NCBI GenBank assembly: GCA_032622095.1
Contig: CP136061.1
Location: forward strand, 216,970,373 to 217,034,372
Length of the DNA: 64,000 nucleotides
Reading direction: 5' to 3'
Source of the DNA: Siphonodentalium dalli
Lineage: Eukaryota > Mollusca > Scaphopoda > Gadilida > Siphonodentaliidae
Numbering within the stretch: the first letter of the stretch is position 1; each line of letters begins with the position of its first letter. This document shows positions 35,774 through 47,323 of this stretch, in pieces. The position numbers and the translations under genes were made by a program. The notes under the pieces were generated by a model. That model was not told where the DNA came from, did no database searches, and saw nothing but the letters and a program-made list of their open reading frames with translations.

Positions 35774-36007
35774 ATCCGTCTTTGGGTGCGTATCTATAAC
35801 CACAACTGACGAACTTGAAGAACTCGCACCTTTTTCTCTCTGCTGAGTACACCATGGGGTAACTACACTCGTCGAGGTGCTGCTCGCCAAAGATAAGAGG
35901 ATGCTGCGTCAGATCCCGGATCAGGCTACAGTTGTAAAACCTGGCACATTGTGTTGGGTGGGCAATAAGATCGTGACCTGCCGCACACATCTCATCTATC
36001 GTCATAT
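35774..36007 (-). CDS. Chitin-binding (CBM14/peritrophin-A) protein, internal exon 2
   Basis: The 234-nt exon encodes one complete chitin-binding type-2 domain. Six cysteines are spaced C-x12-C-x5-C-x20-C-x12-C-x7-C with the typical aromatic FYNC before the third cysteine. This family folds as a disulfide-bonded sandwich that binds chitin outside the cell. The exon starts after an acceptor (CTTCTTTAAACAG) and ends at a strong GTAAGT donor. Both junctions are phase 1, so the module can be added or skipped without shifting frame. It joins exon 1 in frame through a split Asp codon. Further exons must lie to the left, but I could not identify them. Likely roles, inferred from molluscan relatives, are shell or periostracal matrix, gut lining or immunity. 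Confidence 0.82.
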
Positions 36008-36049
36008 CTGTTTAAAGAAGAGGGTATAGGAATTATAGCAGAACACTCA

Positions 36050-36150
36050 CACAATCATCAGTAGCAACATCACCATCATCACCACCACCACCGCCACCAC
36101 TATCCAACCACCACCACCGCCACCACCACCAACAACAACAACAACAAAAA
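36050..36150. repeat. CAC/CAA trinucleotide microsatellite
   Basis: A run of ACC/ATC units grades into AAC repeats. It lies in the intron, just upstream of exon 2 on the minus strand. Confidence 0.95.
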
Positions 36151-37781
36151 TAAAAGGTCAGCCGACCACAGTGTCCCCCGAAAACGTGGCAAGTCGACGC
36201 CGCTTGGTTAAAGAAAAAAAAAATGAAATGTTGTAAGTCGAAAGGGTTAATAATTCCGTAAAGAAATAATTTTTCCGTCATCTATATACATGTTGCACAT
36301 CTCCAATATGTAGGTAACAATACTCTGAAAGTTTCAAATATCTACGATCAAAACTGTAGGAGGAGTTGATTACACTATGAAGGTACCGGCCCTCATACAG
36401 AAAATTAAAAAAAATGTTTTTCAAAGTCGAAAGGCCCATAACTCTGGGAAAAATCATTGGATCAAACTCAAATTCGAACTTGACCTGTATTTTGATATGA
36501 ACGACCCACAAAAAAAACTTTCCAACAAAGAATTTCCAATTAAACAATCCAAACTTGAGTTATCATCCGGAAACCAAAGAAAAAACAAGCAAAATTTATA
36601 ATTTATAACTCCAAGAAAAATCATCGGATCAAACTCAAATTCGAACTCAACCTGTATCTGGATATGACATAAAAACGGTATTTGCAATTAAAGGATCCAA
36701 ACTCGAGAGAACATCCGGAAACCGAAAAAGTGCGAAATTTTCTAAGTAAAAAAAAGTTGAAACAATGGAAATAACTCCATAAAAGAACATCGGATCAAAC
36801 CCAGAATTGCAGAGCACATGTGTTCTTATGGTGGGTTATTAGGGTCACAATCCTAACTTCACATTTTAATTCTAACTTAACATTTGAATTCTTATAGTTT
36901 AATTCTAACTTAACATTTTAATTCTAACTTAACATTTTAATTCTTATATTTTAATTCTATTTACATTCTATTTACATTCTATTTACATTCTATTTACATT
37001 CTATTTACATTCTAGAAACATTCTAGAAACATTCTAGAAATATTCTAGAAACTCTAACTTAATCTTTTAATTCTTACTTAATATTTTAATTCTAACTTAA
37101 CATTTTAATTCTTATATTTTAATTCTAACTTTACATTTTAATTCTAACTTGATATTTTATATTTTAATTCCAACATTAGACCTTTTTGTAGTAGATTTAA
37201 AATATTAGAATGAAACTATGAAGTAAGAATTGAAATATAAAGTTAGAGTTACAATTAAAATATAAGAATTAAAATATTAAGTAAGAATTAAAATATGAAG
37301 TTATAATTAAAATATCAAGTTATAATTAAAATATCAAGTTAGAATTAAAATATAAGAATTAAAATGTTAAGTTATAATTAAAATTTTAAGTATGAATTAA
37401 AATATTAAGTTAGAGCTAATAGAATGATTTCTAGAATGATTCTAGAATGTAAATAGAATGTAAATAGAATGTAAATAGAATGTAAATAGAATGTAAATAG
37501 AATGTAAATAGAATTAAAATATAAGAATTAAAATGTTAAGTTAGAATTAAAATGTTAAGTTAGAATTAAACTATAAGAATTAAAATGTTAGGTTAGAATT
37601 AAAATGTGAAGTTAGGATTGTGACCCTAATAACCCTCCATGTGTTCTTGGTTGAGACACCTACATACCAAGTTTCAATCAAATCGGATGATCATTACTGG
37701 AGTTATAACTCCGGACGGACGCACGGATCCGCGACGGACGCGGCTGATTACAATAGTCCTCCGAAAATTTCGGGGGACAAA
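36145..37781 (-). mobile_element. Pearl-like element in intron, interrupted by a MULE MITE
   Basis: On the minus strand the 5' palindrome lies at 37756-37778 (GTCCCCCGAAA... mirrored), followed by the CGTCCGTCCG microsatellite near 37715-37735. ~170-bp core units occupy 36270-36815, and the hairpin GGTCGGCTGACC marks the 3' end (36156-36167). It has the same 5' end as the element at 4496. 36830-37638 is a later insertion. Confidence 0.78.
36830..37638. mobile_element. Mutator-like MITE, near-complete palindrome
   Basis: GGTGGGTTATTAGGGTCACA at the left end matches the inverted right end with one mismatch in the first 15 bases. ATGTGTTCTT flanks both sides (36818-36827 and 37639-37648), the 9-11-bp target length of Mutator-like elements; two extra bases (AT) lie between the left copy and the element. 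Both arms are made of degenerate ~19-bp TTTTAATTCTAACTTAACA units plus 11-bp TTCTATTTACA repeats, mirrored across the centre at ~37190. Confidence 0.82.
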
Positions 37782-38196
37782 AACTACATCCACAACAACG
37801 ATCACAAAAGATATATTATGAACTTTCAAACCGCCGATGTTCTTTTTCTCTAATATGTAGTCATAAACTGGTCATGATAGATAGATAGATATGTTTAATC
37901 TTCCAACCAAGATATACATGGTACGAAGAAAAGAAAAAACAAACAAAACTGAATGACAATAAACAATACCTATCCTTAGCCACGCGCGGGGAAGTGGAGT
38001 CTCGATTCTTATTGTTGCTTTTATTTTGGGAGGGTAGTGGAGTAGACCAAATTATTGGCACTGGCTAAATTTGACAATTTGATTAGTCTTTTCCCGCTTA
38101 TATAGGGACCCACTTGTCGGCGCATGGCATAGGATTTAACAAACTAGTATATGGAACTGTATGATATGTCAGATTAGGCATGTACAGTATACATAC

Positions 38197-38452
38197 CTGA
38201 AGTCGCTGAACAGTCGTCATGCTCAGTGCCAGGATGGACACACACTCCGAGCTGCAAACTATACACCGAACCTCCAGTACATTGACGGTCATACGCAACA
38301 CTGTGTACACAAAGCACGTATTTTGAACAATCATCCGGATTTCTAAATATTTCTATTTTGTCGGAGCAAACGACCTCAGTGCTAGAAGCTGAAAACAGTA
38401 TACGACTGAAAACAACAGACACTATACCGACATAGTGTACAAATCGCGACAT
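38197..38452 (-). CDS. Chitin-binding (CBM14/peritrophin-A) protein, exon 1 with signal peptide
   Basis: The ATG at 38452 is preceded by A at -3 (CGAACAATG). Residues 1 to about 24 (MSRFVHYVGIVSVVFSRILF...) form a signal peptide, so the product is secreted. Residues 29-81 form a chitin-binding type-2 domain with cysteines at 29, 42, 48, 58, 71 and 81 (C-x12-C-x5-C-x9-C-x12-C-x9-C), matching the family. The exon ends at 38197 before GTATGT, in phase 1, and joins exon 2 at 36007 in frame. The upstream TTG-initiated extension of the frame has no ATG, which fixes the start. The intervening intron (38196-36008) carries two nested transposons. Exact function unknown; chitin binding outside the cell is the family role. 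Confidence 0.82.
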
Positions 38453-38500
38453 TGTTCGTATGATACAAAACAAAGTTGTACTTTTCAAATTAAGACTCTC

Positions 38501-38507
38501 ATTTATA
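38501..38507 (-). promoter_or_regulatory. Candidate TATA box of the chitin-binding gene
   Basis: TATAAAT on the minus strand lies 49 bp before the ATG, which would start transcription ~20-25 nt upstream of the coding region. A second candidate, TATAAAAAT at 38554-38562, would give a longer leader. Confidence 0.4.
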
Positions 38508-38570
38508 TCATGATCTAATGTCGTGCATGCGTCATTGTCCTGGTGTACGTTACATTTTTATAGAACGCAA

Positions 38571-39722
38571 TAAAATGCATGGTATGTTCGGGAGCGAATA
38601 ACCAGGATTATTTACACATCGAATATCATATAGCCGAACAATGTTTTGCGTTCAGTTTACCACAAACAAGTTATTTACAAATGGTTAAAATAAAAAAAAT
38701 AAATCATTTTGACATATCAAATGAATATGACAACCGAAGCCTATCATCGTGTTTGCATAATAGTGCTGATATACGACGTATTCCAGTAGCCGAAGGACAT
38801 AGTTTCGCATGACGGGACTCTGAAATAATTTAGAATTGACCTGACGGTGTTACACAGCCCAGTTTCACTTGAAGAATATGCAAGAACGTATAATACCTCG
38901 GTATGTTATATAGGTATACATATTTCGTGAATTCACTAGATTCCATGCGCGCCTATTACAACTGCTTTGTGTATATCTGCAATGTTATCTACAGTATACT
39001 GAATGGCGTCATGCACCTATACACTATGCCTCCGACAAAACCCATGATTTTTTTCTGAAATATAAAGATGATATGGTTGCTGACCTTTTAGCTATTTAGA
39101 CTAACTGAGAAGAGGTGATGGTACGTCTCATTACGTTTCGTGTTAGGCAGTTGAAGTTAAAGGTACTCAATCCGATTCGATGGTCCCCATAGAATCAGAT
39201 TCCAACAACAACATTTGTAGAAATGCCGCTTCAGTTATCAGAGTCGATTAATTGCCCAAAAATATTGCTAACCGCTGTCAACTGTAGCATAAAATTGCAC
39301 GAAACGTGTTATTTATTAACATGTTGTTCGACCAAAATCGGTCTTATTATCAACAGAAAGCCTCTTGATTTTAGAGTTATCCATCATCGTCCGCAATTTG
39401 GTCCGAGACCGTCGGCTTGCCGACTGTTTACTGGGCCACTATTAATTCTCGATGGTGAAAAATAATAGATTTCAAAAATTGACAATTAATAACTCTGAGG
39501 TTTGATAGGTGGGTTCCTCGACTCGAATCAAATATTTTTACCCCCCCCCCCCCGAATCCAAATAAATAATAATTGAGGGGCGTTTAATCGGATTACGCAT
39601 CTTTAAAGGGGTACTCTACGCGAAACCGACTCCACTTCATTCAACGGAAAATATGCTACAAATGAATTAATTTGAGTCGATGATGGATGCTGAATACACA
39701 CGCATACTTGAAAGAACCGCAA
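38571..39722. other. Upstream intergenic region
   Basis: 39160-39195 resembles 18008-18045 inverted. A C-run occurs at ~39541. CTTTAAAGGGGTACTC at ~39602 looks like a MITE terminus without a partner. No gene supported. Confidence 0.45.
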
Positions 39723-39807
39723 GTATACACAGGCCCCTGGGGAAAATTACTAAAATACCAATATAGGTATTTTAGTAATTCCCCCCCAGGGGCCTGTGCA
39801 AGTATAC
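39723..39807. repeat. Palindrome with ~37-bp arms
   Basis: GTATACACAGGCCCCTGGGG pairs with CCAGGGGCCTGTGCAAGTAT. The centre is AAATACC-aatat-GGTATTT. There are a few small indels in the arms. Confidence 0.88.
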
Positions 39808-40456
39808 ATATCAATATGAAAATTAGATTAAATAGAGTTTAAGACTCGAGCCATAAACTCGATTACGATATGTATATAAGTTTCATATTTTTGCGACGTA
39901 TATATCCACATCGGACCGTGGATTGGGATAAATAGAAATTAGCACACGCCATGCATTCAGAAAAAAAACAATCACGTAATATACGACATCAAATTCAAGA
40001 CACTCGCTTATGATTTATCAAAAATGTACTAATACCTGGATGTGGAGACATAAAAATATAACATTTTATTAGACACATTCGTCTGGAAATATAGTATGAG
40101 AAGAATCAGAAGATATTTTGGGGATCGTATTCCGGTTTTTTGTTCCACCTGTAGATTGTTATCATTAATTAAGAGATTCGAATATCGTATTCAAACCATA
40201 GTGAAAGTTGATATATCAACAGTTACAAACAAATTTCCTTGCAAAACGATGTCCGCGTTCAATCGACATTGACACAATCATGGCGAATTATTAATGTTCT
40301 TGTTGTTACTTCAGATTAAACACATTTATGCTCAAATACTAGAAATTTAGAAATTTACACAGTTTGTAAGCAACTATAGCTATATACACATGTCTGTATG
40401 TGACTAAGCCTATAGGCGACATATTGGTTACTTATTTTTTTCGACGGACACGCCCA
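39808..40456. other. Intergenic stretch, nothing supported
   Basis: AT-rich, no feature recognised. Confidence 0.5.
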
Positions 40457-41101
40457 TCTCATATATATTTTTGAAGACCTCTGTCTGTATGTTTGTCTGT
40501 CTGTCTGTATGTTTGTCTGTATGTTTGTCATTAATACAAATCTACGATTCTCGACCGATCGGGACGAAACTTGGTGCGTGTGTGAAGTTTGACCAGGCGG
40601 TGGACGTTATCGTATTGGCGAGCCCGTGCGGCGCCCGCTTCGCGCTTGCGCAGACGAGATATCGGAAACGGGTGGAGCTATCGACTTGAAATTTGCTATG
40701 TGAATGTATCTTGCCCCGAATACGAATTTTATCGGGTCGCCGAGCCCGTGCGACGCCAGCTTCGCGCATGCGCAGACCAGATCTAGGAAACGGGTGGAGC
40801 TATCGACTTGAAATTTGGTATTTGAATGTATCTTGCCCCGGATACGAATTTTATCGGGTCGCCGAGCCCATGCGACGCCAGCTTCGCGCATGAGCAGACG
40901 AGATCTCGAAAACGGGTGGAGCTATCGACTTGAAATTTGCTATGTGAATGTATCTTGCCCCGGATACGAATTTTATCGGGTCGCCGAGCCCGTGCGACGC
41001 CAGCTTCGCGCATGCGCAGACCAGATCTCGGAAACGGGTGGAGCTATCGACTTGAAATTTGGTTTTTGAATAGCCCGGACAACGTCGGGCTCATCGGCTA
41101 G
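40457..41101 (+). mobile_element. Non-autonomous Helitron, tandem copy 1
   Basis: It starts with TC after a host A (TCTCATATATATTTTTGAAG). A GTCT microsatellite follows, then ~121-bp GC-rich core repeats (CTTCGCGCATGCGCAG). It ends with the hairpin AGCCCG-gacaacgt-CGGGCT and, 6 nt later, CTAG. These are canonical Helitron termini. Related frames on both strands are by-products of the core repeat. Confidence 0.88.
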
Positions 41102-41733
41102 TCTCATATATATTTTGAAGACCTCTGTCTGTTTGTCTGTATGTTTGTCTGTATGTTTGTCATTTATACAAATCTACGATTCTCGACCGATCGGGACCAA
41201 ACTTGGTACGTGTGTGTAGTTTGACCAGGCGGTGGACGTTGTCGTATTGGCGAGCCCGTGCGGCGCCCGCTTCGCGCATGCGCAGACGAGATCTCGGAAA
41301 CGGGTGGAGCTATCGACTTGAAATTTGGTATGTGAATGTATCTTGCCCCGGATACGAATTTTATCGGGTCGCCGAGCCCGTGCGACTCCAGCTTCGCGCA
41401 TGCGCAGACGAGATCTCGGAAACGGGTGGAGCTATCGACTTGAAATTTGGTATGTGAATGTATCTTGCCCCGGATACGAATTTTATCGGGTCGCCGAGCC
41501 CGTGTGACGCCAGCTTCGCGCATGCGCAGACCAGATCTCGGAAACGGGTAGAGCTATCGACGAGCCCGTGCGACGCCAGCTTCGCGCATGCGCAGACCAG
41601 ATCTCGGAAACGGGTAGAGCTATCGACTTGAAATTTGGTTTTTGAATAGCCCGGACAACGTCGGGCTGGGTAGAGCTATCGACTTGAAATTTGGTTTTTG
41701 AATAGCCCGGACAACGTCGGGCTCATCGGCTAG
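41102..41733 (+). mobile_element. Non-autonomous Helitron, tandem copy 2
   Basis: It begins TCTCATATATATTTTGAAG directly after the CTAG of copy 1 and ends in the same hairpin plus CTAG. The 3' hairpin segment is present twice (41653-41668 and 41703-41722), an internal duplication of the terminus. Confidence 0.88.
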
Positions 41734-42251
41734 TCTATTATATATTTTGAAAGATCTGTGTGTGTGTGTGTGTGTGTATCTGTCTGTGTGTGTGTGTGTA
41801 ATCGATGAACTCAAAAACGACCGACCCGATTTCGATGAAACTTGGTACGTGGGGGGATTTTCGGCCGGGGGTTAACATAGGCCTATTGATTTTAAGATCC
41901 GAGGTCACACGCCTGTGTACGTTTAAAGTTTCTACCTTAATTATCGGGAAGAACGCAGGACCATGCTTCGCTCATCGAAAATCATTGCGTAAATATATTA
42001 CGCCATCAACATATTGTGACGTGATCGCGTTAACTCTTGACATTGGGCTATATATCTCGTAAACGGGTGGAGCTATCGACTTGAAATTTGGTATGTGAAT
42101 GTATCTTGCCCCGGATACGAATTTTATCGGGTCGCCGAGTCCGTGCGACGCCAGCTTCGCGCATGCGCAGACCAGATCTCGGAAACGGGTGGAGCAATCG
42201 ACTTGAAATTTGGTTTTTGAATAGCCCGGACGAAGTCGGATCACCTTCTAG
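41734..42251 (+). mobile_element. Non-autonomous Helitron, tandem copy 3 (chimeric)
   Basis: It starts TCTATTATATATTTTGAAAG after copy 2, has a (TG)n tract, and has a different interior from copies 1 and 2 (41810-42055). One shared core unit follows, with a diverged hairpin AGCCCGGACGAAGTCGG, ending CTAG before T. Confidence 0.82.
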
Positions 42252-42254
42252 TTA

Positions 42255-42900
42255 TCTATAATAATAAAACTCTAGTGTTTTTGTTTGTTTGTCTGTCGGG
42301 CTATGGACGACTAAACCGCGGGGCCATCGGAGCTGAAAATTTGTACACAGCGGTCAATTGACCCGGGGAGTGTCATGGGATAGGTGCTGTTGACGTCAGA
42401 TGTCTTAATTAACCAAATAGTTAATTAATTATATGCCTAAAATTGTTTAAATATTGTCGTTGAAAATTGATTCACTGGGATAAACTGACACAATGGATGG
42501 GTGTTTGTTGAACTCCTACGATTTAAAAGGACACTAATACAAATTTCTAATAAATAATTAATCATATACCCAAAATGGTTGGATAATTAATGTTGGATGG
42601 CAATTTGTATACAAGAGTAAATTTACCCGGGGTACCATTGGGTAGTTGCCTTTCATGGCTTAAAGGGGGACTAATAAATTATATAACATGTATGATCAAT
42701 GAAGAGCTCATATTATCAGCTAAGAAAATATGTAGGAAAATTGGCACACAGTTACAGAGGTAATTTGACACGAGGAGTGTCGTTGGATAGGTCGCGTTGA
42801 CATTAGAGGCACTACTCGTTAGCAATAAAGGATATTTATACCAATATCGCCTATCTTACTATATAAATAAAGCCATATGTTTAAATTTTACATTTAATCA
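42255..42900 (+). mobile_element. Probable second Helitron-like family, 5' end
   Basis: A|TCTATAATAATAAAACTCTA then TTTGTTTGTTTGTCTGTC resembles a Helitron 5' end with microsatellite. Diverged ~180-200-bp units with GACCCGGGGAGTGTCATGGG recur at ~42360, ~42612 and ~42767. I could not find its 3' end. Confidence 0.45.
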
Positions 42901-42929
42901 ACACCTGTTGATTAAACGTGCCTACTGTT

Positions 42930-43095
42930 GATTAAACTTCGCAGAGTGGATTAAACTTTCTCCATACAATTTGAACGGAAAAGTGTTTATCCATCGCATT
43001 GTAAACATCGTGGAATAAACTTCGCAGAGTGGATTAAACTTTCTCCATACAATTTGAACGGAAAAGTGTTTATCCATCGCATTGTAAAGATCGTG
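42930..43095. repeat. 83-bp tandem duplication
   Basis: AAACTTCGCAGAGTGGATTA through GCATTGTAAA occurs twice in a row with almost no change. Confidence 0.92.
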
Positions 43096-43111
43096 GCATA
43101 AACAAAATATA

Positions 43112-43186
43112 CGCATAGTGTTTCTGAATAACAAATTTAATCCACTCGTGTCGTGGATTAAATTTGTTATTCAGAAACACTATGCG
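43112..43186. repeat. Perfect palindrome, 34-bp arms
   Basis: CGCATAGTGTTTCTGAATAA opens an arm that is exactly complemented after the 7-nt loop TCGTGTC. It sits between the tandem duplication and the first giant foldback. Confidence 0.93.
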
Positions 43187-44830
43187 AATATTCTATATTT
43201 TATCAACTTAAAATATAGAGGTAACATTGTCCGGGGAGTAATGTATAACATGTTATGTTTACCTCAGGTGACTAATAATTAATTTAAATAACATGAAGGG
43301 TGAAGACAATCATAAAATGGCATCGAATATCCAACTAATATGGCAACGACCATGTGCCGAAAAAGTTTCATAAAGGTTGGTTAAAAAATCGACTCTTCCT
43401 ATACGCATGTCATGTAATGTTGTATATGGCTGGATTGTTTCTCTCGGACAAGCCAATAAGGTCCACCTGCACCCCCCCCCCGATGATTACAAATAACCTT
43501 ATTTTTATTGTTCCCTATGGTATCCAGATAAAGAATCCGGAATTCTCCGAAAAATAAAGGTGGCCCTACTAGGTGCTAGAGCCATTTGAATCCAAGATGG
43601 CCGCCATTTCCTCTAATTCCGACCAGCTGTATTTAATCGTTGTAATAGATCGGTTGTTAGCAAAAGACACAGACAAAATATATGCCATTTGTTGGTATGA
43701 TGTCCTTCTTCAAAATGACGGCAAAAAATTTTGAAAAAAATTCAAAATGGCCGCCGAAAAATGACGTCATCTGCACGAAAATAGGAAATTTAATTAATAT
43801 TTCACCATATCTTCCATTTTTCTTCACATTAATCATTAGTAAATGGCAATGTTTTTGAGACAGTCATCAAGCGTGATATAATAGCGTCATTTTAAGACAT
43901 TTGCCATTGACGAGGGTTCCGTAATAGATACAGAAAGAGGATTTGAAAAAGAGGGGTAAAATTTTCGATTTTTTGCAAGACGATTTTGATAGTCATTTTA
44001 TCGACAAACCACACAGGCTGTTAATAGAATGTCAACAACTATGTGCTTTATTTTATTGGACGGATGTTTTACTTCAATGGGAATGAAATTGGTGTAGAAA
44101 ATTTCCAAAATGGCCGCCGAAAATATGAAAAATGGTAAATATTGCCCCAGGGTGTCCTGCAATGGCTTACAAGTTGTGGTTAATATATAAAATTGGCTAA
44201 TCTGTATTATATACATTGCATACTAACATGTCTGATGCACCATGGATCATTGTTTCTATTGTCACCACTGACATCACCAGAAATATTGGATTTTTCTCTC
44301 ACAAACTTGACATAAATTTCGACAAAAATTCACTTTTCAGGGTTGGACAATTGTTTTAAGTAAAATGCAACTATCATTGGTATCAAAGGTATTTATTGTA
44401 TTGGTCTATCTTAAATGTGTCACACTACGGTGTTTATAGACCAAATTGCTCAAGATGGCTTCCAAAATGGCAACCAAATTTGTAAAAAGTTAATTTTTTA
44501 CATATATCCCGAACATTATTCTCTGCGTTATCCGACAAGGTAGTAAATTGTGACTCACTTGGTTATTGTACGTGTTAGTTAATTAACTGACAACTACGTT
44601 CTATTATGTTTGTCCCAGTTCCGTATGGGGCATGACAAATTCATTTTAAAGTTGCAGTATGGAATTTTGCGGAGAACCGCTTTTGTGTTTCTTGCCATAT
44701 TATTGAAAGGAAATGGGCAGAACTTTGAAACGGAACTGAGATGAACCATAATATGTGGCTATTCTGGTCCATTATGATAAAACATATCAACTGGATACAG
44801 GGTGGATGCCAAGATGGTAGCCAGGGACTT

Positions 44831-46305
44831 ACTATATTATCATAGGTGAGGTGAATAGGTATACAGGGAGTTATTGTATGGTCAACGGTGAGATGAGTAC
44901 ATGTATGTATACAATTAGTGACTGTATGATCATAAATGTAATGAATAGCTATACAGGGAGTGACTAAATGGTCATGTGTCAGGTGTATGAGTATAACCGG
45001 TGTTCCTGCTTGGTGATGTGGCGGTATGGTCATGTGTAGGTTATACGGGTATACACATGTGTTGCTATATGGTCATGGGCGAGGGGTATGTGTATATAGC
45101 GAGCGGCTATATGGGCATGGATGATGTGCATATGCATACATGGAGTGAATATACTGACATGGCTGGGGAGTATTAGTATATCTTGAGTGGCTATTAAGCT
45201 ATGGTGTGACAATAGGGATACGGGGAGTGACATGGTCAAGGGTGAGGTGAATATATGTACAGGGAGTTACTGTATGGGCATGAATGGTGTGAATATGTAT
45301 ACAAGGAGTGACTATATGGTTATGAGTGGGATGTCCATGGTGAGATGCATAGGAATATAAGGAGTGGCTGTATGGGCATGTGTGAGGTGAATCGGTATAC
45401 ATGTAGTGACTGTACGGTGTATTGTTGTGTGTGGCCGTTGTGACCGTATGGGCATTGCTGTGGTGTATATATATAACGAGAGTAGCTACATGGTCATCTG
45501 TGAGTTGTTTATGTATATATGGAGTGACTGTAATGTCGTGGTGGGATGTATATGTGTACCGTGTGTGGCTGTATTGTGACATGTGGGTGTATATGTATAT
45601 TTGTGCTGTCTGTATGATCATGGATGGAGTGCGTAGATAAATAGGGAGTGATTTTATGGTTATGGGTAATGTGTATAGGTGCACCTGGTATGCCTGTACG
45701 GTCAAGATTGAAGTTATATGCATACCTGTGGCTATATAGGGAGTGCCCTTTTGGTAACGGGTGGGTCGTATATTGATATATGTTGTGGATGTATTATCAT
45801 CGGTGGTGTATAGGGTGTAGATGAATGATCATGGATGGCGTGTATAAGTATACATTGAGTTGCTGAATTGTCATGTGCGAGGTGTATATGCAAGTATTAA
45901 ACTTATGAGTGGTCGTGTGTGCGGGTATTGGTATATTTGGAAGGGCTCACCATTGATGAGGTGTATATGTATATCTGGATTGACTCTATGGTCATGGGTA
46001 TGGCGAATAGATATACATGTAGTGGCTGTATGGTCCACGGTGAGGTGAATAGGTATACAATGAGTGACTTTATGATCGTGAATGTGGTGAATATGTATAC
46101 ACATAGTGACTATATGGTCAGGTGTAGGAGTATACCTGGTGTTCATGCATGGTGACTCATGGCTGTATCGTCATTTGTGGCATGTACCAGTATAACCAAA
46201 TATGGCTGTATGGTCAGGTGTATGTGTATAGAGTGGGTGACTATATTGTCATTTGTGTGGTGTTTATGTACATATGAGGTCATGGTGGGTTGTTCATTTG
46301 TAATT
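44831..46305. repeat. Minisatellite array, left inner arm
   Basis: Degenerate units contain GTATAC, then GGGAGTGACTGTATGGTCATG and GGTGAGGTGAATA in different orders, with ~50-57 bp spacing. The long HTH-rich minus-strand frames here are translation of the repeat, not a gene. Confidence 0.85.
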
Positions 46306-46437
46306 TGGGTGGCTATCGCTTTCCACAATAACGCAAGGATATGTTAATCAATAGAGAGGTCATATCAAAGAGTTCTCCACCATGATAGTGTTTGTGTACA
46401 TGGGGGAACTTTAAACGTGAAAAGCGATAGCCACCCA

Positions 46438-47323
46438 TTACCACACAGTCATTCCATATATACATAAACACTACAGACATAACAATATAGTGACCAACTG
46501 TATAAACGTACACCTGACCCATGACCATGGATGGCCATACAGCCATGAGTCACAATGCAGTCACACCGGGTATAATCCTAAACATGACCCATAACCATAG
46601 AGTCACTCCTTGTATACCCATTCACCTCACTATTGGCCATACGGTCATCCCATGTATACCTATTCTCCACACACACATGGTCAAATAGACATTCAATATA
46701 TACATCAACACCACAACAATGACCATAGAGTCACCCCGGGTATACATATCCACCTCACCAATGGTCATATAGCCACTCGCTTCATACACATACCCTCACC
46801 CATGGCACCTGGTATACTCCTTCATCTGACCTATGGCCATATAGTCACACCGTGTGTACCTATTCAAAACATTCGTACATGATCATGGTCAATCATTGTA
46901 TATATATATTCACCTCACCCTTGGCCATGTCACTCCCCGTATCCCTATTTGTCACACCGTAGCAGAATAGCCACTCAAGATATACTAATACTCCCCAGCC
47001 ATGTCAGTATATTCACTCCATGTATGCATATGCACATCATCCATGGCCATATAGCCGCTCGCTATATACACATACCCCTCGCCCATGACCATATAGCAAT
47101 ACATGTGTATACCCGTATAACCTACACATGACCTACACGTCACCAAGCAGGAACACCGGGTATACTCATACACCTGACACATGACCATTTAGTCACTCCC
47201 TGTATAGCTATTCATTACATTTATGATCATACAGTCACTAATTGTATACATACATGTACTCATCTCACCGTTGACCATACAATAACTCCCTGTATACCTA
47301 TTCGCCTCATCTATGACCATATA
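46438..47323. repeat. Minisatellite array, right inner arm
   Basis: The inverse of the left array, ~590 bp shorter. The 46910-47323 part pairs closely with 44831-45245; the rest is diverged. Confidence 0.85.

Noticed and set aside
36033-36281. Gly/Trp-rich frame as a secreted protein
   Set aside because: It is the translation of the CAC/CAA microsatellite in the intron.
40589-41523. Family of 60-119-codon frames (Met-Arg-Glu-Ala-Gly type) on both strands
   Set aside because: They are translations of the 121-bp Helitron core repeat, with equivalent frames on both strands and no start or domain conservation.
44641-46146. Long minus-strand frames rich in His, Thr, Tyr and Ile
   Set aside because: They derive from the minisatellite TATAC/GGTCATG units in the foldback arm; composition follows the repeat.
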